Source: Euprymna scolopes (Eukaryota; Mollusca; Cephalopoda; Sepiida; Sepiolidae). Taken from it: a DNA stretch of 39,936 bases. Below are positions 1-9,352 of the stretch, piece after piece. The position numbers and the translations under genes are program-made. The notes beneath the pieces were generated by a model. It did no database searches and had not been told where the DNA came from. It was given only the letters and a program-made list of their open reading frames with translations. Within the stretch, counting starts at the first letter, position 1. Every line of letters begins with the position of its first letter. The DNA lies in assembly GCA_024364805.1 (NCBI GenBank), contig CM044501.1, positions 77,289,128 to 77,329,063 of the forward strand. The letters run 5' to 3'.

Positions 1-82
1 AGCGGTTGTATTTTGAAATGCTGGAACAGTGTGTTGGCTATGTGAGATTAACATCAGGGGTGCGAGTTCCATTATAGAGACG

Positions 83-170
83 TTGAATTTAATTTGAATA
101 AAATAAAATATGCATCAGGGGCTTTTAAGTGCACCTGATGTGTATTTTATTTTATTCAAGTTAAATCAAT
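83..170. repeat. Hairpin-forming inverted repeat, ~37-base arms
   Basis: Left arm 83-119 and right arm 134-170 are reverse complements with a few mismatches, around a 14-base loop. The inner arm reads GAATAAAATAAAATA on the left and its complement on the right, closed by CATCAGG / CCTGATG. It could be a small foldback MITE or a local inverted duplication. No coding content is seen. Confidence 0.75.
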
Positions 171-299
171 GCTTTTATAAAGTTGAAATGAAAGTCGGTC
201 ACTTAAGCTCATATGCGCAGATGTTATAATCATTAGATCACTATGGACGGGCGTCTCGACATTTAAAAATAAATCTTTAAATTTCAACAGCATTTCTTA

Positions 300-453
300 T
301 AGTTAAGGTTGGGCATGTGGTTTGTTCCTTGCTAATGAAGTCAGAGATGGCTTTGTGGCCAGATTCGAATCTCCCGACCGGTAGTAATCATGTCACCCTG
401 CACTGATGATTTCCGAAAGAATGAAACACTAGTGGCTGTAGGTATTTTAAAAT

Positions 454-456
<3 letters not shown>
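300..456 (+). mobile_element. tRNA-derived SINE with hammerhead-like segment
   Basis: An A-box-like GGGCATGTGG near 310 and a B-box-like GATTCGAATCT near 362 are spaced as in a pol III tRNA-type promoter. After the B box comes a CTGATGA...GAAAC segment, then an AT tail that runs into a TA microsatellite. Promoter head, body and simple-repeat tail are the usual SINE layout. A second, diverged copy lies at 2135-2290. No functional tRNA fold was found in the head. Confidence 0.6.
399..444 (+). ncRNA. Candidate minimal type I hammerhead ribozyme motif
   Basis: Seen directly: CTGATGA at 403-409; a short stem II (3 bp, 410-422, with a U-U mismatch at its base); GAAAC at 423-427; stem III of ACA (426-428) with TGT (437-439); and A440 in the cleavage (H17) position. 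So C3-A9, G12-A14, A15.1, U16.1 and H17 are all present. Stem I is weak: U399-A444, G400-U443 and C401-G442 pair but A402-G441 does not. Known from the family: minimal type I hammerheads with very short stems I and III occur in SINE-like and Penelope-like retroelements. Activity of this copy is doubtful because stems I and II are weak. Confidence 0.4.

Positions 457-514
<58 letters not shown>
457..514. repeat. (TA)n microsatellite at SINE tail
   Basis: About 29 uninterrupted TA units directly after the SINE tail. Confidence 0.97.
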
Positions 515-520
<6 letters not shown>

Positions 521-1239
521 GTATAGTTGTTATTTCATAGATGTTCATCCACTGAAGCTCCAATGTCTATAAGATAGTGCTCAATAGCTGATACATCTTT
601 ATTGTAGTATAAATTTTAGTGATTTAAGAAATGTAAATATGGACAGATTTGACATTCCATTTTTCTAGATTACAAAATGTGCACTATGACGTGCATACAA
701 TTTCATATTTTACTGAGGTATTTAATATTAGATCGAACTCTCTAGGTTTTATTTTGTTTTGACAATTTTTTTTTTTTCTCAGGCTTAGTTGATATTTTTT
801 CCTCAGTACTGCTAGTGAATTTCTGTTCTAAAGACGTTCTGAACCAATTTTATGTTCTTGCATATTAACTCAAAATATACATCATCTGTAAACAACTTGT
901 GTACTCTTTATACGTGAATATGATTTTAAAACAATTTAAATCTTTAAAAGACTATGCACGTGTGTGCGTGTGCAAAATATCGGTTTATGTTTCCTTAACT
1001 AGTTAATTATTCACATATGAATAAGCAGCAAATTTCTTGTTGAAAAGGAATTCACAAGAATCATGCATGCAATCAGATATCGCAGTTATTTTAATCATTA
1101 TGAGAGGAATGTCATTTGCAAAAGACAAAAATTATTTGTTTAATTTTGGTTATTTTTTAAATTCTTGTTTGACTCTCCAAAGACTTTGTTTTCTGACTTT
1201 TCTGAATACCGGACATTTCGTCGAATCATATACATATAT
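515..1239. other. AT-rich, no gene recognised
   Basis: No repeat boundary, promoter or coding signal could be recognised. A reading frame from 1037 runs into the LINE-B piece downstream, but its first ~65 codons match nothing I know and are probably fortuitous. Confidence 0.5.
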
Positions 1240-1712
1240 ATCTGAACGCAGCAAGCAAACAGAAAACGCCTGTTCAAAAAGAGTCGCCAACCTAATAGAT
1301 CCTGCACAGTCTACCAAACTCCAACCTCTGTCCCATCGACAACATGTTGCATTTCTGTGCCTGTTTAACAAGTATTTTAACAGAAAGTGCTCCAACAAGC
1401 TCCAAGCCCTTGTACCCTCTTTATGTAAATACCTGACTAACCTGACAGGCAGCAAAATCCCACCCCTACACTCTAGAGATACCTAGATGCCAGAAAGCCT
1501 TACACTCAAATAATTTCTTCTCTTGAACTGCTCTTTTGGAATCCCTTCCAGAGTCCTTGCTTCCTTGACGGGACCAACATGCAGAAGTTTAAGTGTAATG
1601 TGAACAGACATCTTGCTGCTGAACTCCCCATATAGTATCCCTACAAATTTTGTCCTAAATAATAGCCCCTTACATACAAGTGGCACTGTGCCTTTTTTGG
1701 GGTGAAAAAAAT
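1240..1712 (+). mobile_element. LINE-B 3' end (jockey/CR1-like non-LTR element), 5'-truncated
   Basis: Frame-by-frame translation gives the end of the ORF2 polyprotein: LQPLSHRQHVAFLCLFNKYF near 1320-1380, then a segment resembling SFFPRTAILWNSLPESCFP near 1510-1560, then FKCNVNRHLAAEL near 1590-1620. These resemble the sequence downstream of the reverse transcriptase domain in LINE-A (26549-27194), so the two families are related. The 3' end is a distinct tail, TGGCACTGTGCC, then GGGGTGAAAAAAA. Reading continuity is broken by frame changes. Other copies are at 17670-18083, 10495-10625 (minus) and 39085-39350 (minus). Confidence 0.75.
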
Positions 1713-2006
1713 TTGAAATATTCATCATATACTGTAAGTACCTTGTGCATATCAATACATTTTGGTAAGCATTTATATCAATAAAATGAAGTGTCTGTGT
1801 TTGCTATAGATGCAAAGTACCGTGTTGATTTCAACCAAACTTTGCATGCAAGTACCTTGTATAAACTTGACTTCCATCAATCCTGAAGGTCACAAAAGAT
1901 CAAACGTCAAAGCCATTTGTCTTAGAATTGAGCCTCCAATAAAAAGACAAGTTAAAAAAAGGAAAGTGAAGACTTTTGCCCATGAAAACTGTATATTTTT
2001 AATAAC

Positions 2007-2007
<1 letters not shown>
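1713..2007. other. AT-rich, no gene recognised
   Basis: Nothing identifiable between the LINE-B tail and the TA repeat at 2008. Confidence 0.5.

Positions 2008-2038
<31 letters not shown>
2008..2038. repeat. (TA)n microsatellite
   Basis: About 15 TA units. Confidence 0.95.
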
Positions 2039-2042
<4 letters not shown>

Positions 2043-2134
2043 CTTGTTGATTTTTTTATGATAAATACGGTTAAGTAGAAAAAAAAATCAAGAAATCTAT
2101 ATGAGTTTATAAAAGATAAAAATAAACAGTAAAT

Positions 2135-2290
2135 TTGTCTAGGATTAAACACACCGGACTATAATACACATGGTCTAGGGTTCGATTCCTAGAAAGACAC
2201 AGCCGAGCTACACTGATGAGAGGTAGCAACCTCAGAACATTCATGTCTTCGATTACTGTTTCAAAAATAATAATAAATAATATATATATC
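2135..2290 (+). mobile_element. Second copy of the hammerhead-bearing tRNA-derived SINE
   Basis: A strong B box (GGGTTCGATTCC, 2178-2189) follows an A-box-like GTCTAGGATTAAAC near 2138. Downstream, as in the 300-456 copy, comes a CTGATGA segment (2213-2219), then an AATAATAATAAAT tail. The shared order (tRNA-like head, CTGATGA core, A/T tail) links the two copies although their primary sequence has drifted. Confidence 0.6.
2209..2248 (+). ncRNA. Degenerate hammerhead-like motif in SINE
   Basis: CTGATGA (2213-2219) is followed by a perfect 5-bp stem II, GAGGT/ACCTC around loop AGCA (2220-2233), with the canonical G-C pair next to the core. The next bases are AGAAC instead of GAAAC, so one core adenosine is lost or displaced. 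Stem III again is ACA/TGT (2237-2239 with 2244-2246), followed by C2247, a permitted cleavage base. Stem I is reduced to one pair. Probably inactive, but it supports the motif as a family feature. Confidence 0.35.
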
Positions 2291-2480
2291 ATAATTTAGT
2301 AATTTAAATTTTATGATTTGAAACGGTTAAATTTCAAATCTAGAATTTTTATTATATGCAAAATGAAGAATACATTTTAATAACTTATTAAAATGTATTC
2401 TTTATTTTGGATATAATAAAAATTCTAAATTTTAAATTTAACCGTTTCAAATCATAAAATTAAAATTACTAAATTATGAT
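2288..2480. repeat. Near-perfect palindrome with 97-base arms
   Basis: Left arm 2288-2383 and right arm 2385-2480 are reverse complements with about five mismatches, separated by a single base (C2384). The innermost 16 bp are perfect. The arms are AT-rich apart from an AACGGTT core. A spacer of one base is unusual for a MITE, whose arms normally flank a spacer; a recent inverted duplication or a hairpin-RNA source are alternatives. No coding content. Confidence 0.9.
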
Positions 2481-2584
2481 TTATTCGCTCTATCTGGTAT
2501 ATTGAGCAATATATATATAAATATATATATAAAATATTTATTCCAGGTAGAAAGATATCCAAAAATTAAGAATAACTGAATTTT

Positions 2585-2880
2585 AACAAAAGCCATTGAT
2601 AGTGCTCAATCAAAGAGAGCAAGTTATATAGTTTTTATTATTTTTTATGTAAATACAGTCATATATTGCTACGATGTGAAGACTGTTTCAATCATAATTG
2701 ATCTCATCAGGAAAGAAGATTTAAAAAATTCAAAAATTGAAAATATATTTTCTCTCATCTTAAATTGAAAATGGGCTGGAACCCCTTATCAATTTTTGAA
2801 TTTTTAAATCTTCTTGTCTGATGAGATCAATTAATACTAAAATGTAGCAAGATATGACTGTATTTACATAAGGAATAACA
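2585..2880. repeat. Foldback element with hammerhead-like core
   Basis: The outer arm ATGTAAATACAGTCATAT near 2648 is repeated inverted near 2852-2870, and TGATCTCATCAG near 2699 is repeated inverted near 2817-2828. Further complementary blocks (2721-2740 with 2790-2808) make an imperfect hairpin of roughly 90-base arms. The left arm has about 25 extra bases that contain the GTTTC half of a hammerhead core. A diverged relative of the left half lies at 20455-20580, sharing GTGCTCAATnAAAnGnGCAAG and the core. Confidence 0.65.
2654..2710 (-). ncRNA. Candidate hammerhead ribozyme core (minus strand), stem I not seen
   Basis: On the minus strand: CTGATGA (2710-2704), a 5-bp stem II GATCA/TGATT with loop ATTA (2703-2690, first pair a G-U wobble), GAAAC (2689-2685), a 6-bp stem III ACAGTC/GACTGT (2686-2681 with 2660-2655) around a 20-base loop, then A2654 as cleavage base. 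All invariant core residues and stems II and III are present. The bases flanking the core (CTTTC before, TTTAC after) do not pair, so stem I is absent or has been lost. A dimer or a different partner strand could supply it. Confidence 0.4.
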
Positions 2881-3600
2881 CACACACACACACAGCATGC
2901 CAAGCACACAGTCTGAGTAAGCATTAGATCAATTGGATACGTTCACATTGACACAGATGACTGAAATAAGTGGCGTTGCAGGTTACAGTCTAATGATCTA
3001 TTGCAAAATGTCGTCAGCAAGCAAAGACCAAGAGGAAAAACATTGAGATGAAAAGGTCAGTTCTAATTTGGCAGGAAAGAGAAAAGTGCAAATGATGAAA
3101 ATTAACTTTAATCGCTTTCGAATTATATTTTTTACTCTAAATTGCAACATTAATAGACGTAATCTTGTTAACCCTTAAGACGGTCGTTGGTGCATAATAT
3201 TTGTCTTATTTGATTACAACAGCCCAGCATTACTTTCCTTCTTTCAGAGCATTAGCAGAAATATTGATCATACTTATAATCTTCTATTCAACGATACGAG
3301 TAGTTTTTGGTGTATCAATATTTTTGTTGTATCTTGCAGATAATTATATATAAAAAAAAAAGTATATCCATTTTTTTACATTTAGAATTTTGTCATTATT
3401 ATTATGATTTGTACTCACTAGGAGTTCCTACATAGGCCATCATCAGAGATTACTCACTAACAACTAGTGGTATTCCTTTGGGTCTGGGTGACAACAAGTT
3501 ACCTTAGATTTCCAATAATCTCCATTTCTTTCAATAATCTTTGAGAAATGATTTGGCGTTATCACAACAGCTGCTTGCCAATATTTCACTAGCAACGACT
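2881..3600. other. No gene recognised; short (CA)n at ~2879
   Basis: Apart from a short CA run at 2879-2894 and A/T homopolymers, nothing is recognised. There is no promoter or splice-site arrangement I would defend. Confidence 0.5.
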
Positions 3601-4792
3601 ATTGATCTTCACTGAAATTTGGGTGTCAATAAGCCTCCCCAAAGATCCAGTACTCTTCACACTCAAATATAAATTTCACAGATCCAATGCTGATGTGCTC
3701 TCATTTATTAAATCCTTTCTCTCTGACAGGTAGAGTAGTCGTTAATGAGCAGATATCGCAAGCTCAAAGTATCAATGCTGACGTCTCTCAGGGTTCTATC
3801 CTGAGCCCAACTCACATTCAATGATCATTCGTAGACATTTATGCAGACGACACTACCACCTATGGCAACACTTCAAGGGCAGGCAATGATCAAAATCTCT
3901 GATTCTCTCACATCTGGCCTTGAGCATGTGGTGCAATGAAGAAAAGAGTGGCTGGTTAATTTTAATGCATCTAAAACCAAGCTTCTTTCTTGCCATCATT
4001 AATGCTCTGACTCCCATCTAGTCCTAATTAAAATGAATGGCTCTCGTCTTAGGGAAGCACCATGCTTTGACAAACTTCTGGGATTGACCTGCACTCCTGA
4101 TCTGAAATGGAATGCTTATATCAAATTCATTGTCAAGATCGCTATAAAAATGGTTAAATCATTCTACCAGTTGATATCTCACTGCTAATGCAATTTTCTA
4201 TCTGTATAAAAGCTAAGTATGTTCTAGGGTGTGGTACTGTTGTCAGATCTGGGCAGGAGTTGCTCAGAACACTCTGTTTTGCCTTGAGTTCAAAACCAGC
4301 TTTGAAACCTAATAGGTGATGCCCTTTTCTCTTCCTTGCAACTTCGTTCCCACAGAAGAGACATTGCGAGCTATATCTCTGCTCTTTTGTTATTTTTATT
4401 GTAAGTGTGTGTCTGAGCTCCAATCTATGGTTCACCCTTGCCAAACTTTTACAAAAAAAAAACCCACTTAACTAGCTACAACCACTATCAACCATTTCCC
4501 CCACTCTCTATCTGTGCCTAAATCTAAACGTAGATTCCATGAACAAAGATTCTTTCCTAGACTTGCCTACCTGTGGAACTGTTCCGTTGGCCTACATTTC
4601 AGCTGATTACAATATGATCATCTTCAAGTCTCATGTGAACAAATATCTGCTGAGCCATCTACATAAATAATCAAGTTATACCCAATTTCCGTCCTTAATG
4701 ATTATTATGCTGTTGTCCGAACAACTTACATGCATTAACCTTTATCCTTGAGTGGTCTGAACGCCTTGATAACTGGTGATTCCCTAGAAAAA
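3600..4792 (+). mobile_element. LINE-A copy with RT catalytic box, 5'-truncated
   Basis: This is the longest LINE-A piece here. Translating across frame changes gives the reverse transcriptase core: SFIKSFLSDR near 3708-3732, a QGSILSP block (motif B region) near 3789-3810, and FVDIYADDTTTYG at 3825-3863, whose YADD (3840-3851) is the catalytic motif C. It continues with APCFDKLLGLT near 4056-4090, then the ISVPKSK..FHEQ.FFPR end and the 3' tail (TTAACCTTTATCCTTGAG, CCTTGATAACTGGTGAT) with a T-rich end instead of a clean A tail. Stops and shifts make it dead. The family is jockey/CR1-like by sequence feel; the clade is not resolved. Confidence 0.85.
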
Positions 4793-5145
<353 letters not shown>

Positions 5146-5341
5146 GCACGCACAACAAATTCAATTCTTTCTAATAATAAACATGTTTTTAAACTAAAAA
5201 AAAAACAACTTTTTCCTTCAAATTTTCTTAAAAAATGTTTATTTATTTAAAATAAAAAATAAAATATTTATTCATGAAACTTAGGTAGGTTGTTATAATT
5301 TACTTTATTGTTTTTCCTTTGTTTTTTGTTTATTATTATTG

Positions 5342-5342
5342 T

Positions 5343-5382
<40 letters not shown>
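5342..5382. repeat. (TAG)n microsatellite
   Basis: About 13 TAG units. Confidence 0.97.
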
Positions 5383-5383
<1 letters not shown>

Positions 5384-6042
5384 TCCGATGCACGCAATTT
5401 TTTCCCCAGGCATTTTAAAATTTGATCGGACCCGAGCCAACATCACGAAAATTTGGTACGCTAAATGCAAAAGTACTCCTAGGTCTGTTGGTGAGAATTG
5501 CATACATAAATAAAATAAGAGAAACAAATGTTTAAAAAATATATTTAAAAAATTGTGAACATGACTATATTTTGAATTATCCCCCCCCTCCTCTTCCTTA
5601 CCCACACATGGCACTACGTCTCAACCTGAACAACACCAAGTAAATATAGTTAGTTGTCAATAATGTTGTCATCAGTAGTATTGTGTGGGTGTGCGCGCAT
5701 GCGTGTGTAAGGACAAGAACTTAAAATGGTGCGTCAAAGTGTCTGACGGATCAACGTTTTTTGCTGCTCGGTGAAAAAGAAACCCGATAGCCGCCTTCGG
5801 TGAGCAGAAAACTGACTGACATTTGTTGACATCTGAAGCCCCAGATTAAGAAAACCTGGAAAGCGCTGATGTTTCTACTTTTATTAACATTTGTAACTAT
5901 GGAAATCATTAGCTGGGCAACAAGAAAGCAGATACGTTCCACTGCGCAAACTGATGTCTAAACCCTGACTATAAAAGCGTTACAGTTTTGTGGAAACAAA
6001 AACAATATTTAATTAAGAACTGTATTTTTTCTTTTTTTTTCT
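5383..6042. other. Unique-looking, higher-GC stretch; no gene recognised
   Basis: 5690-5960 is less AT-rich than its surroundings and holds a short GT/GC run. Reading frames here are under 65 codons with no recognisable domain. It may be single-copy intergenic or intronic DNA. Confidence 0.4.
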
Positions 6043-6044
6043 TC

Positions 6045-6091
6045 GGGGGGGGGGGGGGGGGAGAGAGATTTTTGTTTTCTCCCCCCCCCCC
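6045..6091. repeat. G17 and C12 homopolymer pair
   Basis: A run of 17 G (6045-6061), a short GA/T spacer, then 12 C (6080-6091). The two can pair as a stem, and assembly length errors are likely. Confidence 0.9.
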
Positions 6092-6349
6092 TTTTTGTCT
6101 TTCTACAGAATTTGATTTGTTTGTAATTATTGGAAACAAAAGTTTATCAGTATTACGTAGTAAATATTTGTTTATTGATCAGGTTAGATACTTCCTGTTG
6201 CGATATGAAATCCATAAAAATATCTTTTATACTAATCGTAAACATATTTATTATACAAAAATAGATGATTTATATTGATTTATACTTTCAATCTTATATA
6301 ACATTTGCTTTAACTAGGCCCAGTTTTTTTATACAAATCAATTATTACC

Positions 6350-6765
6350 TTGAATCATGACAGGTACGAGACTGAGCTTCAATTCATGGTTCCCTCTCCC
6401 ATAAAACATTCAAAAACATTCACAACAGAGACTATTCTAGCTACAATCACTGTCAACGATTTCCCTTACTCTATATCTGTTCCTAAAACTAAACAGAAAT
6501 TCGACCAGCAAAATTTCTTTCCTAGAATTGCCCGTTTGTGGAACACAATACTGCGAGCTGCTTCCCAGCTGACTATAACATGGTCGTTTTCAAGTCTAAT
6601 GTAAACAAGTTCTTGTTGAGCCATCCTCTTAAATCAAATTCTACCCAATGTCCACTATTACTGGTCATCAGTGTTGTCTAACCGGCCATCTGAAACTCAT
6701 TGATCCTTATCCTTGGGCCTTTATTAGCAGCGATACCCCTCGTAAAAAAAAAAAAAAATCATTCT
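6350..6765 (+). mobile_element. LINE-A 3' end, 5'-truncated
   Basis: Translation gives the end of LINE-A ORF2: NDFPYSISVPKTKQKF near 6450-6495, NFFPRIARLWNT near 6510-6545, then VFKSNVNKFLLSHPLK after a frame change. The 3' tail (CCTTATCCTTGGGC) ends in an A run at 6747-6762. The A tail marks the 3' end. Confidence 0.8.
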
Positions 6766-6924
6766 CTCACCATAACCTATGAGAGGATAATTCACATTAA
6801 TTAACCTTTCAAAGAGCATCTATATAATAAACTAAGATCCTCTACTCTATAAATGATGACCACCGGTATGTATGTATTTGTATAAATCTAAATAAATACT
6901 AAAGCTGGAACCTGTATTTATTAT

Positions 6925-7070
6925 AGTAATTAAGCTACACAGAGGCATCCGCATTTCATCCTCACGGTAAATCATCAACTGGCGTTTGCATTTCATCTTT
7001 ACAGGGAATCATCAAGCTAACTGACGGTGAGAAATGAAACGCGAACGCCTGTGTAGCTTAATTGCCATAA
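6925..7070. repeat. Small foldback repeat (~30-base arms)
   Basis: TAAGCTACACAG with GCATTTCATC at 6929-6960 is mirrored by GAAATGAAACGCG with CTGTGTAGCTTA at 7031-7062. Between them GCATTTCATC and TCATCAA are repeated once. It looks like a ~145-bp MITE or foldback; the family is unknown. Confidence 0.65.
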
Positions 7071-7480
7071 ATATATTTCCATACTTTACGACGAAGCTCT
7101 ATTCGTGTATTGAGCACTGTTGAAGTACATACTGAAAATATAGTACACACAATATACTATATCACCTTATAATCTTTAATGTACGTAAAGATTTAAAAGA
7201 ATAAATGCAGAACTTGTTTTTCACTTATAACTCTTATATAATTACCACGAAAACGGTTGTTATTTAAATCAATAATACAACATAATATTTTTGAAATATT
7301 CTTTATATATAGTAGAGACGAATAATCTAAAAGAATTTATTTGAAAGGCTAATTCGCATATTTATTTTTTAAACAGTTTATAATTGTTTGGGGTTATTCG
7401 TTCTAATTTTAATTGTCCTATTTTGTCTCTAGATGTGCAATTGTTTTGTCGATACTAACAAGGATACATTAAAATGATTA
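7070..7480. other. AT-rich, no gene recognised
   Basis: Nothing identifiable. Confidence 0.5.
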
Positions 7481-7962
7481 TGGCTTCTACATCATAAGAG
7501 CGAAAATTAAAATATTGAATTTCAAGTAAAATAACGGTACCTACGTAATTGTCATGTCGCAAAGAGTAGCATATCTAAAAATTATTTAAAAAAAAAAAGG
7601 GGGTAATATAGAAAAATGATTATTAATGAAAAACGGTTTTCCATAATGGTTATATGAGGAATAAACGTGTCAGATATTTTAAATTACATTTGTGTCACGT
7701 GACGTAAGCAAAAGGGGATGTCGCTTAGTTTTCAGAAATTCAGAAAAATCACCTCCCCCTCCCCTGTCAACTTTTTTTTTTAGCCAAATCTAACGAAATC
7801 GCTCGATTTCACAAATTTCTTTATTCATTGATATAATTAGTTTTCTTAGTTTTTCGTAATTTTTGGATATGTTACTCTTTGCGACATGACAATTACGTAG
7901 GTACGGTTTATTTCACTTAAAATTGAATATTTCGATTTTCGAATTTCGCTCTTAGAAGCACG

Positions 7963-7965
<3 letters not shown>
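7481..7965. mobile_element. MITE with ~100-base terminal inverted repeats
   Basis: Left arm ~7485-7590 and right arm ~7855-7963 are reverse complements at roughly 85-90 percent, including a long perfect core (GGTACCTACGTAATTGTCAT with CATGTCGCAAAGAGTA, 7537-7568) mirrored at 7873-7903. The ~265-base spacer has no transposase. The superfamily is not resolved because no clear target duplication was seen. A long A run follows at 7971-8000. Confidence 0.8.
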
Positions 7966-8001
<36 letters not shown>

Positions 8002-8149
8002 CCGATAACTTAGTAAAAACGTTCCTTAACATTACTTACTAGAATTCATAGACAGGCATAAGCGATAAGGGAAAAATAGAAAGAAGGTGGCTGACTAGAT
8101 AGCTATCTCCCTCGCTCCCCCCATCTCTCTCTCTCTCTATATATATATA

Positions 8150-8475
8150 TATCTTCCTTTTTTCTGTTAATGTTACCATACTATTTTTTATTGTTTTTAA
8201 ATTCATAAATGATGTTGCAGAGGTATTGAGGACAAGTAGTACACTTTGAGAAAAAAAAATCTTTTCGAAATTTTATAATGATCAAAAAATAGATTAGGCA
8301 CAAATCCCTTCAATAGTGTGAAGGGGAGGGGGGTCTATGTTCACCCTTGTCACTTTACCTTAGATTTGTCTATGCTATTCCTTAGCTTGAATCCTCAATC
8401 GCCATAATACCGCATTCACTCCAAGGGGTAATCCTGCCTAAAATTCCCAAATCGATTTTTTTTTAAATAAATACA
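8150..8475 (-). repeat. U2-linked repeat, diverged copy 1
   Basis: It parallels the next repeat (8545-9085): both hold CTTCCTTTTnCTGTTAATG, then ACCATACTA, then AGTACACTTTGA (a decayed U2 segment at 8236-8250), then ATACCGCATTCACTCCA about 170 bases on. The U2-like part is strongly decayed here. See the 8545 entry for interpretation. Confidence 0.6.
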
Positions 8476-8544
8476 TAAGTAATAAAACATTTATCTCTCT
8501 CTCTCACACACACACACACTGTTTCTCCCTTCTCTCTCCCTCTC

Positions 8545-9085
8545 TTCCTTTTGTTAATGCCACCATACTACTTTTTCTTGTTTTGAAATTCACATCTGAT
8601 ATTGCATATTGTGAACAGATACTACACTTTGATCTTAGCCAAAAGAGAAATTTATTTAAACAAATAAAAATTACAATAAATAATTTTATTTGGCTTAGGC
8701 AAAATGCCCTGTTTATTTTAGGGATTGGGGACGGGGTTTTAAATGCCATTTTTTTAACAGAAACTTTTGCCTACTTTAAACTAGACATTTTCACCTAAAT
8801 ACCGCATTTACTCCATGGATTTAATCCTACTTAAAAGATCCTCAATGGTTTCAATGAAATTTTATTTACAAAAATAAATATACATGAGAAATGATGGGAA
8901 GTGGAACAATCTACAAACAACCAAAAAGAAAGAAAAATAAACACTCAAATAAAATGATAATGGGGAAGGTTAGTAAGGCCTCCCTCACATTTTGCTAAGA
9001 TTCAGACAGTCAACTGTTTTCAGGTTACTTGAAAACAAGCAGACCCGTCTCTAAATGGGAGTGAGGTCTAAGAGAGAGACATCAA
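8545..9085 (-). repeat. Repeat carrying a U2 snRNA-like 5' segment (copy 2)
   Basis: On the minus strand the unit reads from a GC-richer upstream part (9060 down to 8660), through a conserved AATGCGGTATT block near 8800, into a U2-like segment at 8647-8560. The upstream part also matches 14465-14885 (shared GGTTAGTAAG, CTCTAAnTGGGAGTG). It could be a dispersed, decayed copy of a U2 gene with its 5' flank, or a repeat family that captured U2. The window cannot decide. Confidence 0.65.
8560..8647 (-). pseudogene. U2 snRNA-like fragment
   Basis: Minus-strand 8647-8613 reads CTTTTGGCTAAGATCAAAG then TGTAGTATCTGTTC, which matches nucleotides ~14-47 of U2 snRNA with one inserted A, including the GUAGUA branch-point recognition sequence. 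The following bases (8612-8590, ATATCAGATG) resemble the next U2 stem but drift. Stem-loop IIb onward and the Sm site were not recognised, so this is a truncated pseudogene or a captured module, not a working U2 gene. Confidence 0.8.
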
Positions 9086-9284
9086 AAATAAAAGATCGGA
9101 ATGGAATATGAAAATTGGTGTCCTCCAAGATATAAACAACAAAATCGTGTGTGCCATGCTTAGGCAGAAAACAAACTTGTATGCAACTCCTTGTCAGATG
9201 CATAAACTAGACCATGTACTCACTTCCTATCCAACTTCATGCGATGTAATCTTTTCCAGTTCTTTCTGATCTTCACTTTAAGCT
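9086..9284. other. No gene recognised
   Basis: Possibly the far end of the U2-linked repeat, but similarity to the 14.9-kb copy fades here. Confidence 0.4.
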
Positions 9285-9352
9285 GATGTTTTTTTTTTTC
9301 AACACAGTGATCACCACTTATCAAGGCCCGGAAGCCACTCAGGGATAAGGGT
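9285..9352 (-). mobile_element. LINE-A-type 3' tail (minus strand)
   Basis: T run at 9289-9299 (the A tail), then the tail read on the minus strand: CCCTTATCCCTGAGTGGCTT, CCGGGCCTTGATAAGTGG, TGATCACTGTGTTG. It is almost identical to tails at 14190-14250 and 27237-27287. It abuts the L1/Tx1-like reading frame with no visible junction. Confidence 0.85.
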
